Shown: piece by piece, positions 46,101 to 54,493 of the stretch
Position numbering within the stretch: position 1 is the first letter of the stretch
Layout: every line of letters begins with the position of its first letter
Origin: Micromonospora cremea
GTDB taxonomy: Bacteria > Actinomycetota > Actinomycetes > Mycobacteriales > Micromonosporaceae
DNA length: 64,000 bases
Assembly (NCBI RefSeq): GCF_900143515.1
Contig: NZ_FSQT01000002.1
Span: forward strand, 310,001 to 374,000
Direction of reading: 5' to 3'
The notes under the pieces: generated by a model
Seen by the model: only the letters and a program-made list of their open reading frames with translations
Database searches by the model: none
Told to the model about the DNA's origin: nothing
Position numbers and translations under genes: made by a program

Positions 46101-46685
46101 GACGACCCGGACGACGTGGCCGACGCGTTGGACACCGCGCGGCGCAGCGGCTTCCACCGGCTGCTCTGGACGATGCTGAGCATGGCCGCGCTGTGCCGGG
46201 CGCTGCAGGGCCGCGACGCCGAGGCGGCGGCGCTGATCGACGAGCTGGGTAGTTCCTGGTCGGCGGTGCCGGCGCTGGCGAGCGGGGAGTGGATCGCCGC
46301 CGCCGCGTACGCCGCCGCGCTGGCCGGCCGGGACGCCGCGGTGCGGGTCCGGGCGATGCTGGACCGGGTCGGCCATCGGACGCCCTGGTCGGAGGCGGCG
46401 CTGCGGACCGTGACGGCGGCCCTGGCCGCGGCCGACGGCGACCACCGGCGCTCGGCCGCGCTGCACCTGGCCGCCGCCGAGACCTACGGCCGGATCCCGG
46501 ACGTCAGCGACCGGGTGCTGGCGCTGGCTTTCGCGGCGGCGGAGTTCACCCGCGCCGGCGACCCGGCCGCCGCCCGGGTGCCGCGCGCCGAGGTGCGCAC
46601 CTTCGCGTTGCGCAACGACGCCCCCGGGCTGCTCGCGCTGGCCGGCCGGCCGATCGCCCCGACCGGGCCGGCGGTCGCCTGTTGA
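43161..46685 (+). CDS. Zinc-ribbon / class III nucleotide cyclase / STAND-like ATPase regulator
   Basis: This 1174-aa multidomain regulator has two zinc ribbons (CGRCGRTAAEGDRFCGGCG and CPHCLRPLASDVTFCTSCG, residues about 9-60), then a class III cyclase domain (about 70-240). The metal-site Asp are in FVDLIDFTPY and YIGDAVMALFGAP. An AAA-type ATPase follows (Walker A FGRAGIGKSRLL near 296, Walker B VLVFEDLHWADD near 414), then a long helical TPR-like region to the end. Such proteins are thought to act as signal-responsive regulators; cAMP synthesis is likely but not demonstrated. GTG 43161 keeps the palindrome outside the gene. GTG 43065 is an alternative. Confidence 0.88.
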   Translation: MEGVIAAQCGRCGRTAAEGDRFCGGCGAELGAVCPHCLRPLASDVTFCTSCGSPRPGTDRPAAVSPQEDRRRVSVLFVDLIDFTPYVERADPEQVRGMQTGFFSAARRVVGQYGGVVEKYIGDAVMALFGAPIATETDALRCVRAGLELQRVLTRFAPTGSTELRFRVGVATGEALVDVAAARDGGQAIVAGDVVNTASRMQSVAPPGGVLVCGNTHALTKDAIRYEEQPPVTLRGRSSPTEVWLALSPMRRQPTDREPDTTPLVDREHELGMLVNALHRSLRDRLPQVVTIFGRAGIGKSRLLRELYRHTGRLVDEPLTWRTGRCPPFGENVTFAALADIVKSEAGILDTDPAGSAAQRLTAAVGELIGPGERDRVVDALRPLVGLPGTPLPAEEAESAWRRFLLALAARRPTVLVFEDLHWADDAMLRFVELLGAAAREVPLLLLCTARPELVDRDPSWAGTITGSVTITLPPLRDTGIAALYAHLFGQAAFSADMLSPLIEVAGGNPLYAHEYVRMLIEQGALRQSGRGWSLDKQLELTMPESVHAVIANRVDLLDAKDRAVLLAASVVGVQFWPGAVAAALGQQVESVERSLRRLEQRDFVHEQAASTMAGQAEFRFRHVLVRDVCYQRLPRTERVARHERAADWLDALSHSRDTDLAEVLAHHRWAAHEIARSLGMQVRRYAGPARQALHRAARRAYALHGLDAAASHAGRALGLADDSDPVGRLQLELLSTEISFYRDGNAFLSGGGAEQVHALADRLLAHDDDACAARAWTLLGQAAWLRADRSDALACLDRAVQLFEPLPDSPQKADAYAELGRLHMLNYERDPAVAAADTAAEIAERLGLTETRTNARITAATARYQSGDRVGLDELHAIVEFSRAGQLLALPRATQNLAWAIREEGDWLRSDALLSAAPARTASGHTLTTSYSAEAMRAWFDGDFGRLLAAAEAFVDTPTGSWDMQVRGLRCCLLVLRDDDDPDDVADALDTARRSGFHRLLWTMLSMAALCRALQGRDAEAAALIDELGSSWSAVPALASGEWIAAAAYAAALAGRDAAVRVRAMLDRVGHRTPWSEAALRTVTAALAAADGDHRRSAALHLAAAETYGRIPDVSDRVLALAFAAAEFTRAGDPAAARVPRAEVRTFALRNDAPGLLALAGRPIAPTGPAVAC

Positions 46686-46692
46686 GCCGGGC

Positions 46693-47391
46693 TCAGGCGG
46701 CGACCGGCGTGGGCACGGGTGGGGGCTCCTTGAGCTTCTGCGCGTAGATGTCGACGTACTCCCGGCCGGAGAGCTCCATCAACTCGTACATGATCTCGTC
46801 GGTGACGGCGCGTTCCACGAACCGGTCACCGGCAAGCCCGGCGTAGCGGGAGAAGTCCAGCGGAGCCCCGAAGCGGATCTTCACCCGGGCGACCTTGGGG
46901 ATGAGCTTGCCCGGCGGTTGGATCTCGTCGGCGTTGAGCATCACCACCGGCACCACCGGCGCCCCGCTCTCCAGCGCGAGTCGGGCCACCCCGGTCTTGC
47001 CCCGGTAGAGCCGCCCGTCCGGGGAGCGGGTCCCCTCCGGGTAGATGCCGGCCACTCCCCCGGCACGCAGCACCTGCAACTGGGTGTCCAGCGCGGCGCG
47101 GGCCGCCCGGCCGCCGGAGCGGTCGACCGGGATGGTGCCGGTGCCGACGAAGAACATCCTGGTCAGCCAACCCTTGATCCCCTTGCCGGTGAAGTACTCG
47201 GCCTTGGCCACGAAGGTGACCTTCCTCGAGGTGATCAGCGGTGTGAAGATCGAGTCGGAGAAGGAGAGGTGATTGCTGGCCAGGATCACCGGACCGGTCG
47301 CCGGCACGTTGTGCAGGCCCTCCACCTGCGGGCGGAAGATCAGCTTGAGCAGCGGACCGAGGATGACGTACTTCAACAGCCAGTACAGCAC
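46693..47391 (-). CDS. 1-acyl-sn-glycerol-3-phosphate acyltransferase (PlsC family)
   Basis: This 232-aa acyltransferase of phosphatidic acid synthesis has ASNHLSFSDSIF (HX4D catalytic motif) and GIYPEGTRSPDGRLYRGKTG, with an N-terminal amphipathic hydrophobic segment. GTG 47391 follows AAAGGACG. It corresponds to Rv2182c of mycobacteria by neighbourhood. A paralogue occurs at 63508. The stops of this gene and the convergent cyclase-ATPase are 7 bp apart inside TGAGC-CGG-GCTCA, a small hairpin. Confidence 0.92.
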   Translation of the reverse strand: MLYWLLKYVILGPLLKLIFRPQVEGLHNVPATGPVILASNHLSFSDSIFTPLITSRKVTFVAKAEYFTGKGIKGWLTRMFFVGTGTIPVDRSGGRAARAALDTQLQVLRAGGVAGIYPEGTRSPDGRLYRGKTGVARLALESGAPVVPVVMLNADEIQPPGKLIPKVARVKIRFGAPLDFSRYAGLAGDRFVERAVTDEIMYELMELSGREYVDIYAQKLKEPPPVPTPVAA

Positions 47392-47797
47392 CGGCGTCCT
47401 TTCGCGTGGTGTGCCCGCGACAGCACGCCCAAGCCGGGCAGCGCCGCCGTCGCCGACGAGCCTACGAAGCGTGCGCTCTCCCCACAACGGACGAAAGCAC
47501 GGGGGCCGCCCCGATCGTTGGCAGGTCGACAACGCGGCTCTCGGCGTGTCGAATCGCACCGGCGTCAACGATCATGCAGGCACCGCGCCCCGAAGGAACC
47601 CCTTTGGCACTTGTTGCGCAAGAACGGACAAAGGGGCACGGCCGCCACCAGCAGCGGGGACGCTGACTTTGGAAGACGCGACACAACGCACTCCCGGAAC
47701 CGGGCCCTGACGTGTCACGATTCAGAGCACGGCGTGCGGACGGGCGTCGAGGGGGCTGGGCGGCCGCGCCGGAAGGCGCGTTGAGGAGGATGTCCGG
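47392..47797. other. 406-bp divergent intergenic region with one nested palindrome
   Basis: I see no gene here. It should hold the promoters of plsC (minus) and of the membrane protein gene (plus). CCCCTTTG (47599-47606) and CAAAGGGG (47629-47636) are perfect inverted repeats that enclose CTTG-TTGCG-CAAG, a nested structure that could be an operator. Confidence 0.5.
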
Positions 47798-48652
47798 GTG
47801 TCAGCGGGTGGGGCCCGCCGGGGACGGCGGGACAACGGGCTCGACGCGAACGAGTATGCCGTCGTCGGCGACGTCGATCCGCGCGTCGGCGAGCACCTGC
47901 TCGACGTGCTGGCCGCCGGCGGGATCGCCGCCTACCTGCAACCCTCCGCGGACCTCAACCCGGTCACCCGCACCACCACCGTCCCGGCCCGCCCGGTCGA
48001 CCGGCTCTACGTCGACCGTTCGCACCTGACCACCGCGCGGGACTACCTCACCCAGCTCGCCGACGAGACCGCCCCCGAGCAGCCACCGGCCCGCGACGAG
48101 CCGGACATCGACGCCGAGTGGGCCCGGATCGTCGCCGGCTTCCACACCACCTCGGCGGCCGGCGAGCACCCCTGGCCGGCCGCGGAGGACGTGGACGCTC
48201 GGGAGGACCGGGACGAGCCGGCCGCCGGTCCACTGGCCCGCTCCGGCGCGGACGACGCCGGGCCGACCGCCACCGACGTCCGTCGGCTGCCGTCCGCCAC
48301 CGACATCTCCGGAATCTCGATCGGGCGCGGCACCCGGCCGGACGAGCCGTCGCTGCTGGACGGGTTGGACACCTTCGGCGCCGACCTGCCCGACGACGAC
48401 GAGGAGGAAGAGGGCTACACCCCGCCCCCGCCGCCGCCGCTGCCCCGGCTCTCCAAGTACGCGGTGGTCGGCGCGCTCGCCGTCATCGTCGGGTTCGTGC
48501 TCTTCCTCTTCCCGGCCCTGCTGCCGGTGGACCGCTCGGCGGTCACCCTGTTCGGGTTCACCGGCATCCTGGCCGGGTTCGTCACGCTGATCTGGCGGCT
48601 GCGCCCCGGCGACGATGACGATCGCGACCCGGACGACGGCGCCGTCGTCTGA
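47798..48652 (+). CDS. Membrane protein with acidic disordered N-terminal region
   Basis: This 284-aa protein starts at GTG 47798 behind GAGGAGG. The first 80 residues form a compact domain (DANEYAVVGDVDPRVGEHLLDVLAAGG, VDRLYVDRSHLTTARDYLTQL) that resembles a DUF2007-like signal-transducing domain. A long acidic, Pro-rich linker follows, then two membrane helices near the end (YAVVGALAVIVGFVLFLFPALL and VTLFGFTGILAGFVTLIW). Related proteins occur widely in the family Micromonosporaceae. Function unknown. Confidence 0.75.
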   Translation: MSAGGARRGRRDNGLDANEYAVVGDVDPRVGEHLLDVLAAGGIAAYLQPSADLNPVTRTTTVPARPVDRLYVDRSHLTTARDYLTQLADETAPEQPPARDEPDIDAEWARIVAGFHTTSAAGEHPWPAAEDVDAREDRDEPAAGPLARSGADDAGPTATDVRRLPSATDISGISIGRGTRPDEPSLLDGLDTFGADLPDDDEEEEGYTPPPPPPLPRLSKYAVVGALAVIVGFVLFLFPALLPVDRSAVTLFGFTGILAGFVTLIWRLRPGDDDDRDPDDGAVV

Positions 48653-48814
48653 CCCCGTCACGCCGCCGCCGACCGCATCCCGGGACGACACCGGCCCGCC
48701 CGGGTCGTAACAGTGGTGTAACTTACTGTCAGTAGGAATACCGCCGTACGTCACTTCCCCGACTGACCGACCGGTTTTCCCTTGCTCGCGGCGGTCAGTC
48801 CTCTGCTGATCGGA

Positions 48815-50329
48815 ATGCCCGAGATGCGACAGAGTTCCCTCGTGGTGGTGGCCAACCGCCTCCCCATCGACGACAGTGTGGCGCCCGACGGGGCCTGCGA
48901 ATGGCGGCGCAGCCCAGGTGGGCTGGTCAGCGCGCTGCACCCCCTGTTGCGGCACACCCCGGCGACGTGGGTCGGCTGGGCCGGCGGCACCGGGCCCGCC
49001 CCCGCACTGCCGGACGTGGACGGCGTCCGGATGCACAGCGTCCCGCTCAGCCGCGAAGACCTGCGCGACCACTACGAGGGGTTCGCCAACGCCACCCTCT
49101 GGCCGCTCTACCACGACGCCGTCGAGCAGCCGCAGCACCACCGCCGGTGGTGGGAGGCGTACCAGCGGGTCAACCAGCGCTTCGCCGAGGCGACCGCCGA
49201 GGTGGCCGAGCCGGGCGGGGTGGTCTGGGTGCAGGATTACCACCTGCACCTGGTCCCCGGCCTGCTCCGCGCGCTCCGGCCGGACCTGCGCATCGGGTTC
49301 TTCCTGCACGTGCCGTTCCCGCCGCCGGAGCTGTTCATGCAGTTGCCCCGTCGGGCCGAGCTGCTACGCGGCATGCTCGGCGCCGACCTGGTCGGCTTCC
49401 AGCGAGCCCAGGCGGCGCACAACTTCGCCCAGCTGGTGACCAAGGTGCTGGAGCTGCCGGCCACCGACCGGCGGATCGGGATCGACGACCGGGTGGTGCG
49501 CATCGGCGCGTTCCCGGTCTCCATCGACACCGCCGAGATGGCCGCGCTCGCCGCCCGCCCCGAGGTGGCCGCCCGGGCCCGCCGTCTGCGGCAGGACCTC
49601 GGCGACCCCCGGCAGGTCATCCTCAGCGTGGACCGGATGGACTACACCAAGGGCATCGAGCAGCGGCTCAAGGCGTACAGCGAACTGCTCGCCAGCGGCG
49701 ACGTCAAGGTCCGCGACACGGTGCTGGTGCAGGTCGCGATGCCGAGCCGGGAACGCGTCGGCCAGTACCAGATCCTGCGCGAGCGGATCGAGCGCGAGGT
49801 CGGCCGGATCAACGGCGAGTTCGGCCGGGTCGGCGAGCCGGCCATCCACTACCTCACCCAGCCCTTCGACCGGGCCGAGCTGGCCGCGCTCTACCGGGTC
49901 GCCGACGTGATGGCGGTGACCCCGCTGCGGGACGGGATGAACCTGGTCGCCAAGGAGTACGTCGCCGCCCGGGTGGACGACGCGGGGGCGTTGCTGCTCA
50001 GCGAGTTCGCCGGCACCGCAGCCGAGCTGTCCCAGGCGTACCTGGTCAACCCGCACGACCTGGAGGGGCTCAAGCAGGGGCTGCGCGCGGCGCTGCGCGC
50101 CAGCCCGGCCGACGTCACGGCACGGATGCGGGCCATGCGCGCCTACCTGCACCAGCACGACATCCGGGCCTGGGCCCGCTCCTACCTGAGCGCGCTGGAC
50201 GACAGGGGCGCCCTGGTCAGCAGCCTGACCAGCACCGACGGCACCCCGGACGGCACCGGCCGGATGCCGGCACCGGCGCCCCGGGCCGCCCCGGCCGGCA
50301 GCCCCGCCACGCGGCACGCCGGCGGCTGA
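48815..50329 (+). CDS. otsA: Trehalose-6-phosphate synthase
   Basis: This 504-aa GT20 enzyme joins glucose from UDP- or GDP-glucose to glucose-6-phosphate. It has VVANRLPIDDSV, SPGGLVSALHPLL, WVQDYHLHLVPGLLRA, GFFLHVPFPPPELF, SVDRMDYTKGIEQRL and TPLRDGMNLVAKEYVAARV. Either ATG 48815 or ATG 48824 could be the start. No phosphatase otsB is next to it. The tail after about residue 480 is Pro/Ala-rich and disordered. Upstream, TACTG-T-CAGTA (48724-48734) is a small palindrome in the promoter region. Confidence 0.93.
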   Translation: MPEMRQSSLVVVANRLPIDDSVAPDGACEWRRSPGGLVSALHPLLRHTPATWVGWAGGTGPAPALPDVDGVRMHSVPLSREDLRDHYEGFANATLWPLYHDAVEQPQHHRRWWEAYQRVNQRFAEATAEVAEPGGVVWVQDYHLHLVPGLLRALRPDLRIGFFLHVPFPPPELFMQLPRRAELLRGMLGADLVGFQRAQAAHNFAQLVTKVLELPATDRRIGIDDRVVRIGAFPVSIDTAEMAALAARPEVAARARRLRQDLGDPRQVILSVDRMDYTKGIEQRLKAYSELLASGDVKVRDTVLVQVAMPSRERVGQYQILRERIEREVGRINGEFGRVGEPAIHYLTQPFDRAELAALYRVADVMAVTPLRDGMNLVAKEYVAARVDDAGALLLSEFAGTAAELSQAYLVNPHDLEGLKQGLRAALRASPADVTARMRAMRAYLHQHDIRAWARSYLSALDDRGALVSSLTSTDGTPDGTGRMPAPAPRAAPAGSPATRHAGG

Positions 50330-50365
50330 CCGGCACGACGCCGTACGGGACGCGGTCGCGGACGC

Positions 50366-51187
50366 TCAGTGCGCCGCCGGCTCCTTCTCCAACCAGTCCA
50401 GGATCGCGTCGATCGGCTCCGCCCAACGCGCGTCCAGCATCAGGTCGTGACCCATCCCGGGAAAGAGCAGCGGGGCCGAGCCGTACCGGCGGGCCACCCG
50501 GTTCAACGTCGACGTCGGCACCACCCGGTCGTCCGGGCTGCCCAGCACCAGCACCGGTGGCGCGCCCACGGCCGGCTCGGCCTCCGGCTCGCCCAGCAGC
50601 GCCCACTGCGCCCGCCGGCCGGCCCGACCGAGCCGGGCGACGTGACGCCGGGCCTCCGCGTCGGGCAGGTCGCGGCTGAACAACTGGTTGCGGCTGAGCC
50701 GCAAGGGCCCACCGAACACCGCCGGCAACGTGCCGGACGGATTACGGCGCAACGCCGCGCCGAACACACCCCAGCCGCCGAAGACCGGCGCCACCAGAAC
50801 GGCACTCCGCGCCGGGTAGCGGGCCAACGCGTGCGCCACCACCAGCGCCCCGGCGCCGTGCCCCACCAGCACCGCCTGGCGCGGCAGGCCCGCGGCCACC
50901 TGGACCACGTCGTGGGCGTACGCCCGCAGCGTCGCCTCCGGCGCCGGCTCGCTGCCGCCGTGCCCGCGCAGGCTCATCGCGTACGCCGGGAACCCCCGCG
51001 ACGCCGCGTGCCCCAACCAGTGCTCGGCGAACGCCCACGCGCCGTGCCCGAACCCGGGGACGAACAGCAGCGGCGGGCGCCCCTCCTCCAACTCGGGGGT
51101 GGCGCTGAGCACCTCCCGCCGGGCCGGCCGGACCGGGCGGGACCACTCCCGCCCCCGCATGATCCGCAGCTCACTCCTCGCGCTCAC
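50366..51187 (-). CDS. Alpha/beta hydrolase-fold protein lacking the serine nucleophile
   Basis: This 273-aa protein has an alpha/beta hydrolase fold (PPLLFVPGFGHGAWAFAEHW oxyanion region, SLRGHGGSEPAP) with Asp near 219 (GSPDDRVVP) and His near 244 (FPGMGHDLML). At the nucleophile elbow near residue 104 it reads VGHGAGAL where the family has GHSxGG, so the Ser is Gly. It cannot act as an ordinary serine hydrolase. It may be a pseudoenzyme or use another mechanism. Either GTG 51187 or ATG 51160 is possible. It is separated from the FMO by the junction repeat. Confidence 0.8.
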   Translation of the reverse strand: MSARSELRIMRGREWSRPVRPARREVLSATPELEEGRPPLLFVPGFGHGAWAFAEHWLGHAASRGFPAYAMSLRGHGGSEPAPEATLRAYAHDVVQVAAGLPRQAVLVGHGAGALVVAHALARYPARSAVLVAPVFGGWGVFGAALRRNPSGTLPAVFGGPLRLSRNQLFSRDLPDAEARRHVARLGRAGRRAQWALLGEPEAEPAVGAPPVLVLGSPDDRVVPTSTLNRVARRYGSAPLLFPGMGHDLMLDARWAEPIDAILDWLEKEPAAH

Positions 51188-51243
51188 CGGGCCGACCTTT
51201 CGTTCGCGACTGCCGGGCTCGCAAGCTCACTCCTCGCGCTCAC
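51169..51243 (-). repeat. Stop/start junction repeat, copy 2
   Basis: A 19-bp direct repeat GCTCACTCCTCGCGCTCAC (51169-51187 and 51225-51243) frames a 37-bp core that on the minus strand reads TTGCGAGCCCGGCAGTCG then CGAACGAAAGG. One arm contains the hydrolase start codon and the other the FMO stop. The core matches the element at 28389-28457. Confidence 0.75.
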
Positions 51244-52646
51244 TTGCCCTCCAGGTCGTGCAGGGCGCGCTGGACGGCGCGCAGGTAGTCGGCGTGACCG
51301 ACCTCGAACCAGTGCCGGCTGCTCTCCTTGACCTGCGCGGAGTAGCGCTCCCCGGCCCGGTCCCGCACCCGCTGCGCGAAGGCCGCGGCACGCTCCGGGC
51401 GGTCCCGGCGGGCCTGCAGCAGCCGGGCGAAGAGCACCGTCTGCCAGTGCGACAGGGTGAACAGGCCGGAGTCCGGCTGCACCAGGCCCGCCACCGCCAG
51501 CGTCGGGTGCCCCGGGGTGAAGGCGTTGAGCCACAGCGTGGGCCGGCCGACGCCGGCGCTGTCGCCGAACACCGACGCGTCGAGGAACTCGAAGCGCGGC
51601 AGGTATCCGGTCGCGAAGATGACCAGCTCGGGATCGATCTCGCGGCCGTCGGTCAGCTCCACCGCGTACGGGTGGAACCGGGCGACGTCGGGCACCGGGC
51701 CGATCGCGCCGTGGCCCACGTAGTAGACGAGCTGGCTGTTCGCGATCGGGTGCGTCTCGTACACCCGGTGGTCGGGCCTGGGCAGGCCGAAGCGGGTCAG
51801 GTTGCCGACGGTCAGCCGCAGCGTCCAGTGGTAGAGCCACTGGCGCACCCGCAGCGGCACGCGCAATGCCAACAGAGCGTCGTTGACCTGGTCCGCGGGG
51901 CGGCCGAGCACGTACTTCGGCGCGTACCAGTAGCCACGCCGGGTGGAGTGCCAGCACCGCGACGCCTGCTGGGCGGCCTCCACGGCGATGTCGCAGCCGG
52001 TGTTGCCGGCGCCGACCACCAGCACCCGCTTGCCCCGCAGCTGCGCCGGGTCCTTGTAGGACGAGGCGTGCATGATCTCGCCGCGGAACTGCTCCAGCCC
52101 CTCGTAGCGGGGCAGCTTGGGCGACCAGTTGTGGCCGTTGGCGACCACCACGGCGGCGTACTGGGAGGTGCGCTCCGGCCCGTACCCGCCGGTGGAGCGG
52201 GTGGTCACGTCCCAACGCTCCCCCGCGGCCGGCTCGACCCGGATCACCTCGGTGCCGAACCAGATGTGCGAGCGCAGGTCGAAGTGGTCGGCGTACCGCT
52301 CGAAGTACGAGAGCAGCTGACTGTGGTGCGGGTAGTCCGGCCAGGAGTCCGGCATCGGGAAGTCGGGGAACTGGGTGAACGGCTTCGACGAGATCAGGTG
52401 GGTGCTGGCGTACACCGGGCTCCGGTCGTGCCGCCAGTTCCAGGCGCCACCGATGCCGGTCTCCCGCTCGTAGCAGTCCACGCCGAACCCGTGCTCGCGC
52501 AGGTTCTTGATGGCCGTCAGGCCGCTGGCCCCGGCCCCGATGACGCAGACCGTGTCGCCCCGGTCGGAGACCGGGCGGCCGTCGCGGCTCAGCGCGGACG
52601 GGGTCGCCTCCGGGTCGGGCCGGCCGTGGTCGGTGGAGGTGGACAC
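51240..52646 (-). CDS. Flavin-containing monooxygenase
   Basis: This 468-aa class B flavoprotein monooxygenase oxygenates N, S or carbonyl groups. It has an FAD-binding GAGASGLTAIKNL, the family fingerprint QFRGEIMHASSYK (FxGxxxHxxxY/F form), and the NADPH site VVGAGNTGCDIAVEAAQ. GTG 52646 lies 8 nt behind AAGGAG. The larger open frame upstream (to 53315) is antisense to the EEP gene and is rejected. The substrate is unknown. Confidence 0.92.
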   Translation of the reverse strand: MSTSTDHGRPDPEATPSALSRDGRPVSDRGDTVCVIGAGASGLTAIKNLREHGFGVDCYERETGIGGAWNWRHDRSPVYASTHLISSKPFTQFPDFPMPDSWPDYPHHSQLLSYFERYADHFDLRSHIWFGTEVIRVEPAAGERWDVTTRSTGGYGPERTSQYAAVVVANGHNWSPKLPRYEGLEQFRGEIMHASSYKDPAQLRGKRVLVVGAGNTGCDIAVEAAQQASRCWHSTRRGYWYAPKYVLGRPADQVNDALLALRVPLRVRQWLYHWTLRLTVGNLTRFGLPRPDHRVYETHPIANSQLVYYVGHGAIGPVPDVARFHPYAVELTDGREIDPELVIFATGYLPRFEFLDASVFGDSAGVGRPTLWLNAFTPGHPTLAVAGLVQPDSGLFTLSHWQTVLFARLLQARRDRPERAAAFAQRVRDRAGERYSAQVKESSRHWFEVGHADYLRAVQRALHDLEGK

Positions 52647-52759
52647 CGGGACATCTCCTTTTGTGCGGCACGCGTGCCGGTCGCCGCGAAATCCTCTCCA
52701 CATCGGAGCCGGATGTCCAGCCCCGGCGCGGACGGATCGGCGGTCGCGCCGGTCGGGGG

Positions 52760-53458
52760 TCAGCCGGTGGTGGGCAGCAGCAGGTCGACCAGGACCGGGA
52801 AGTGGTCGCTGGCCCGCCGGGTCTGCGGGGTGTCCACCACGTCGTAATCGACCACGGTGATCCGCGGGTCGACGAAGAGCGCGTCGATACGCCGGCGCGG
52901 GTCGGCGCAGGAGTAGGTGAGCCGGTCCGCCCGGTCGACCGCGGCGTCGGTCAGCCCGCGCGCCACGGTGGCCCAGGCCGGCCCGTCCGGGCCCTCGTTG
53001 AGGTCCGCCCCGGCCACCACCGGGCTGCTCGCCGCGTCCAGGCCGCGCTTGACCTCGGCGGCCTGCGCGGGACGCTCGGCCGGATCGGTGGACAGGTGCG
53101 ATCCGGCGAGGGTGAACCGGGCGTCCCCGACACGGCAGTCGGCGTACGCGGCGCCGCGCAGGTGCCGGCCGGGGGTGAGCGGGAAGCGCTGGCAGCGGGT
53201 GCCCCGTACCTGGACCCGCAAGCTGGTCAGCAGCAGGTTGCCCAGCGCGGGCAGCCCACCGGCGGCCACCACCAGGCCGAACGACTCGGCCAGCGCGGCG
53301 GACTTCTGCCGCCACCGGAACCGGCGCGGCCCCTCCTGCACGATCACCACGTCCGGCGTCACGGCCCGGACCACCGCCGCCAGCGCGGCCGTGTCGTCGC
53401 GCTGGCTGTGGATGTTGTACGACACCACCCGCAGCGGTACGCCGCCAGCCTGACCCAT
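52760..53458 (-). CDS. Endonuclease/exonuclease/phosphatase family protein
   Basis: This 232-aa EEP-fold hydrolase has RVVSYNIHSQRDDTAAL (Asn), VIVQEGPRRFRWR (metal Glu), LAGSHLSTDPAER (His) and GADLNEGPDGPAW (Asp-Asn), ending with RASDHFPVLVDL (Asp-His). All site residues are present. There is no signal peptide. It could act on nucleic acid, phospholipid or phosphate ester. It ends about 110 bp upstream of the FMO. Confidence 0.88.
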   Translation of the reverse strand: MGQAGGVPLRVVSYNIHSQRDDTAALAAVVRAVTPDVVIVQEGPRRFRWRQKSAALAESFGLVVAAGGLPALGNLLLTSLRVQVRGTRCQRFPLTPGRHLRGAAYADCRVGDARFTLAGSHLSTDPAERPAQAAEVKRGLDAASSPVVAGADLNEGPDGPAWATVARGLTDAAVDRADRLTYSCADPRRRIDALFVDPRITVVDYDVVDTPQTRRASDHFPVLVDLLLPTTG

Positions 53459-53469
53459 CCCGGCTCGCC

Positions 53470-54417
53470 TCAGATCCGCCGGGCCAGGTCGGCGGCGCCG
53501 ATCACCCCGGCGCTGTTGCCCAGCTCGGCGGGGAGCACCTCGGCCACCGGCAGGCGCCCCCGCTGGGCGAGCGCGTCGAGGTACGAGCGGCGCGCCGGGC
53601 CGAGCAGCAGGTCACCGGCGTCGATCACGCCGCCCCCGACCACCAGGGTCTGCGGGTCGAGGATCTGCGCCATGTCGGCGAGGCTGGTGCCCAGCCACCG
53701 GCCGATCTGCGCGAACGCCTCGGTGGAGACCGGGTCGCCGCCCTGCGCGGCGGCGCTCACCATGTGGCCGGTGATCGCCTCGGTCTCCCCGCCGGCCAGC
53801 TCCAGCAGCGCGGTGGCCCGGTGCGGCTCCTGCCGGGCACCGGCCCGGGCGAAACGAACCAGGGCGCTGCCGCTGGCGTACTGCTCGATGCAGCCCAGCC
53901 GCCCGCAGCCGCACTGGTGCCCGTCCGGCACGGCCAGCATGTGGCCCAGCTCCGCGGCGACGCCGTGCGCGCCACGCAGCAGCTCACCGCCGAGCACGAT
54001 GCCGCCGCCGACGCCGGTGCCGATGGTGAACATGACCATGGAGTCGTCGGCGTCCCGGGCCGCCCCGTAGCGGAACTCGGCCCAGGCGGCCACGTTGGCG
54101 TCGTTCTCCACGATCACCGGCAGCCCGACCGCCGCGCCGACGTACTCGCGCAGTGGCTCGTCCCGCCAGGCCAGGTTGGGCGCGAAGAGCACGGTCGAGC
54201 GGTGGGCGTCGATCCAGCCGGCCGCGCCGATGCCGACCGCCTCGATCGTCCGCCCGGCAGCCAGCTCACCGACCAGGTCGATAATGACGTCGCGGGTCTT
54301 GGCGACGTCATCGGCGGGAGTGTCCCGTCGGGTCTGCACGAGGACCGTGCCGGTGTCGTCCACGACACCGCCGGCCACCTTCGTGCCACCGACGTCGACT
54401 CCGATGGTCAGCGTCAC
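53470..54417 (-). CDS. ROK-family glucokinase
   Basis: This 315-aa sugar kinase has DVGGTKVAGGVVDDTGTVL (ATP loop), VENDANVAAWAEFRYGAA (catalytic Asp), FTIGTGVGGGIVLGG and the zinc site GHQCGCGRLGCIEQYASG. It has no DNA-binding domain, so it is a kinase rather than a ROK repressor. GTG 54417 follows a GAGGGG site. It supplies glucose-6-phosphate for glycolysis and for OtsA upstream on the map. Confidence 0.93.
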   Translation of the reverse strand: MTLTIGVDVGGTKVAGGVVDDTGTVLVQTRRDTPADDVAKTRDVIIDLVGELAAGRTIEAVGIGAAGWIDAHRSTVLFAPNLAWRDEPLREYVGAAVGLPVIVENDANVAAWAEFRYGAARDADDSMVMFTIGTGVGGGIVLGGELLRGAHGVAAELGHMLAVPDGHQCGCGRLGCIEQYASGSALVRFARAGARQEPHRATALLELAGGETEAITGHMVSAAAQGGDPVSTEAFAQIGRWLGTSLADMAQILDPQTLVVGGGVIDAGDLLLGPARRSYLDALAQRGRLPVAEVLPAELGNSAGVIGAADLARRI

Positions 54418-54493
54418 CGCTGCCGCTCCCCTCTGCTGTGCTGTCCGGCCCGCGCGCCGGCGACACGCCGGCCCGGGTCGGGATGTCCCGCAC

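Noticed and set aside
42756..46466. A 1236-codon open frame on the minus strand
   Set aside because: It is antisense to the cyclase-ATPase gene, has Arg/Gly/Pro-rich low-complexity translation and no domains. It is a by-product of GC-rich codon use.
51240..53315. FMO frame extended upstream to 53315
   Set aside because: The extra 223 codons are antisense-frame sequence over the EEP gene. A ribosome-binding site and the family N-terminus support GTG 52646.
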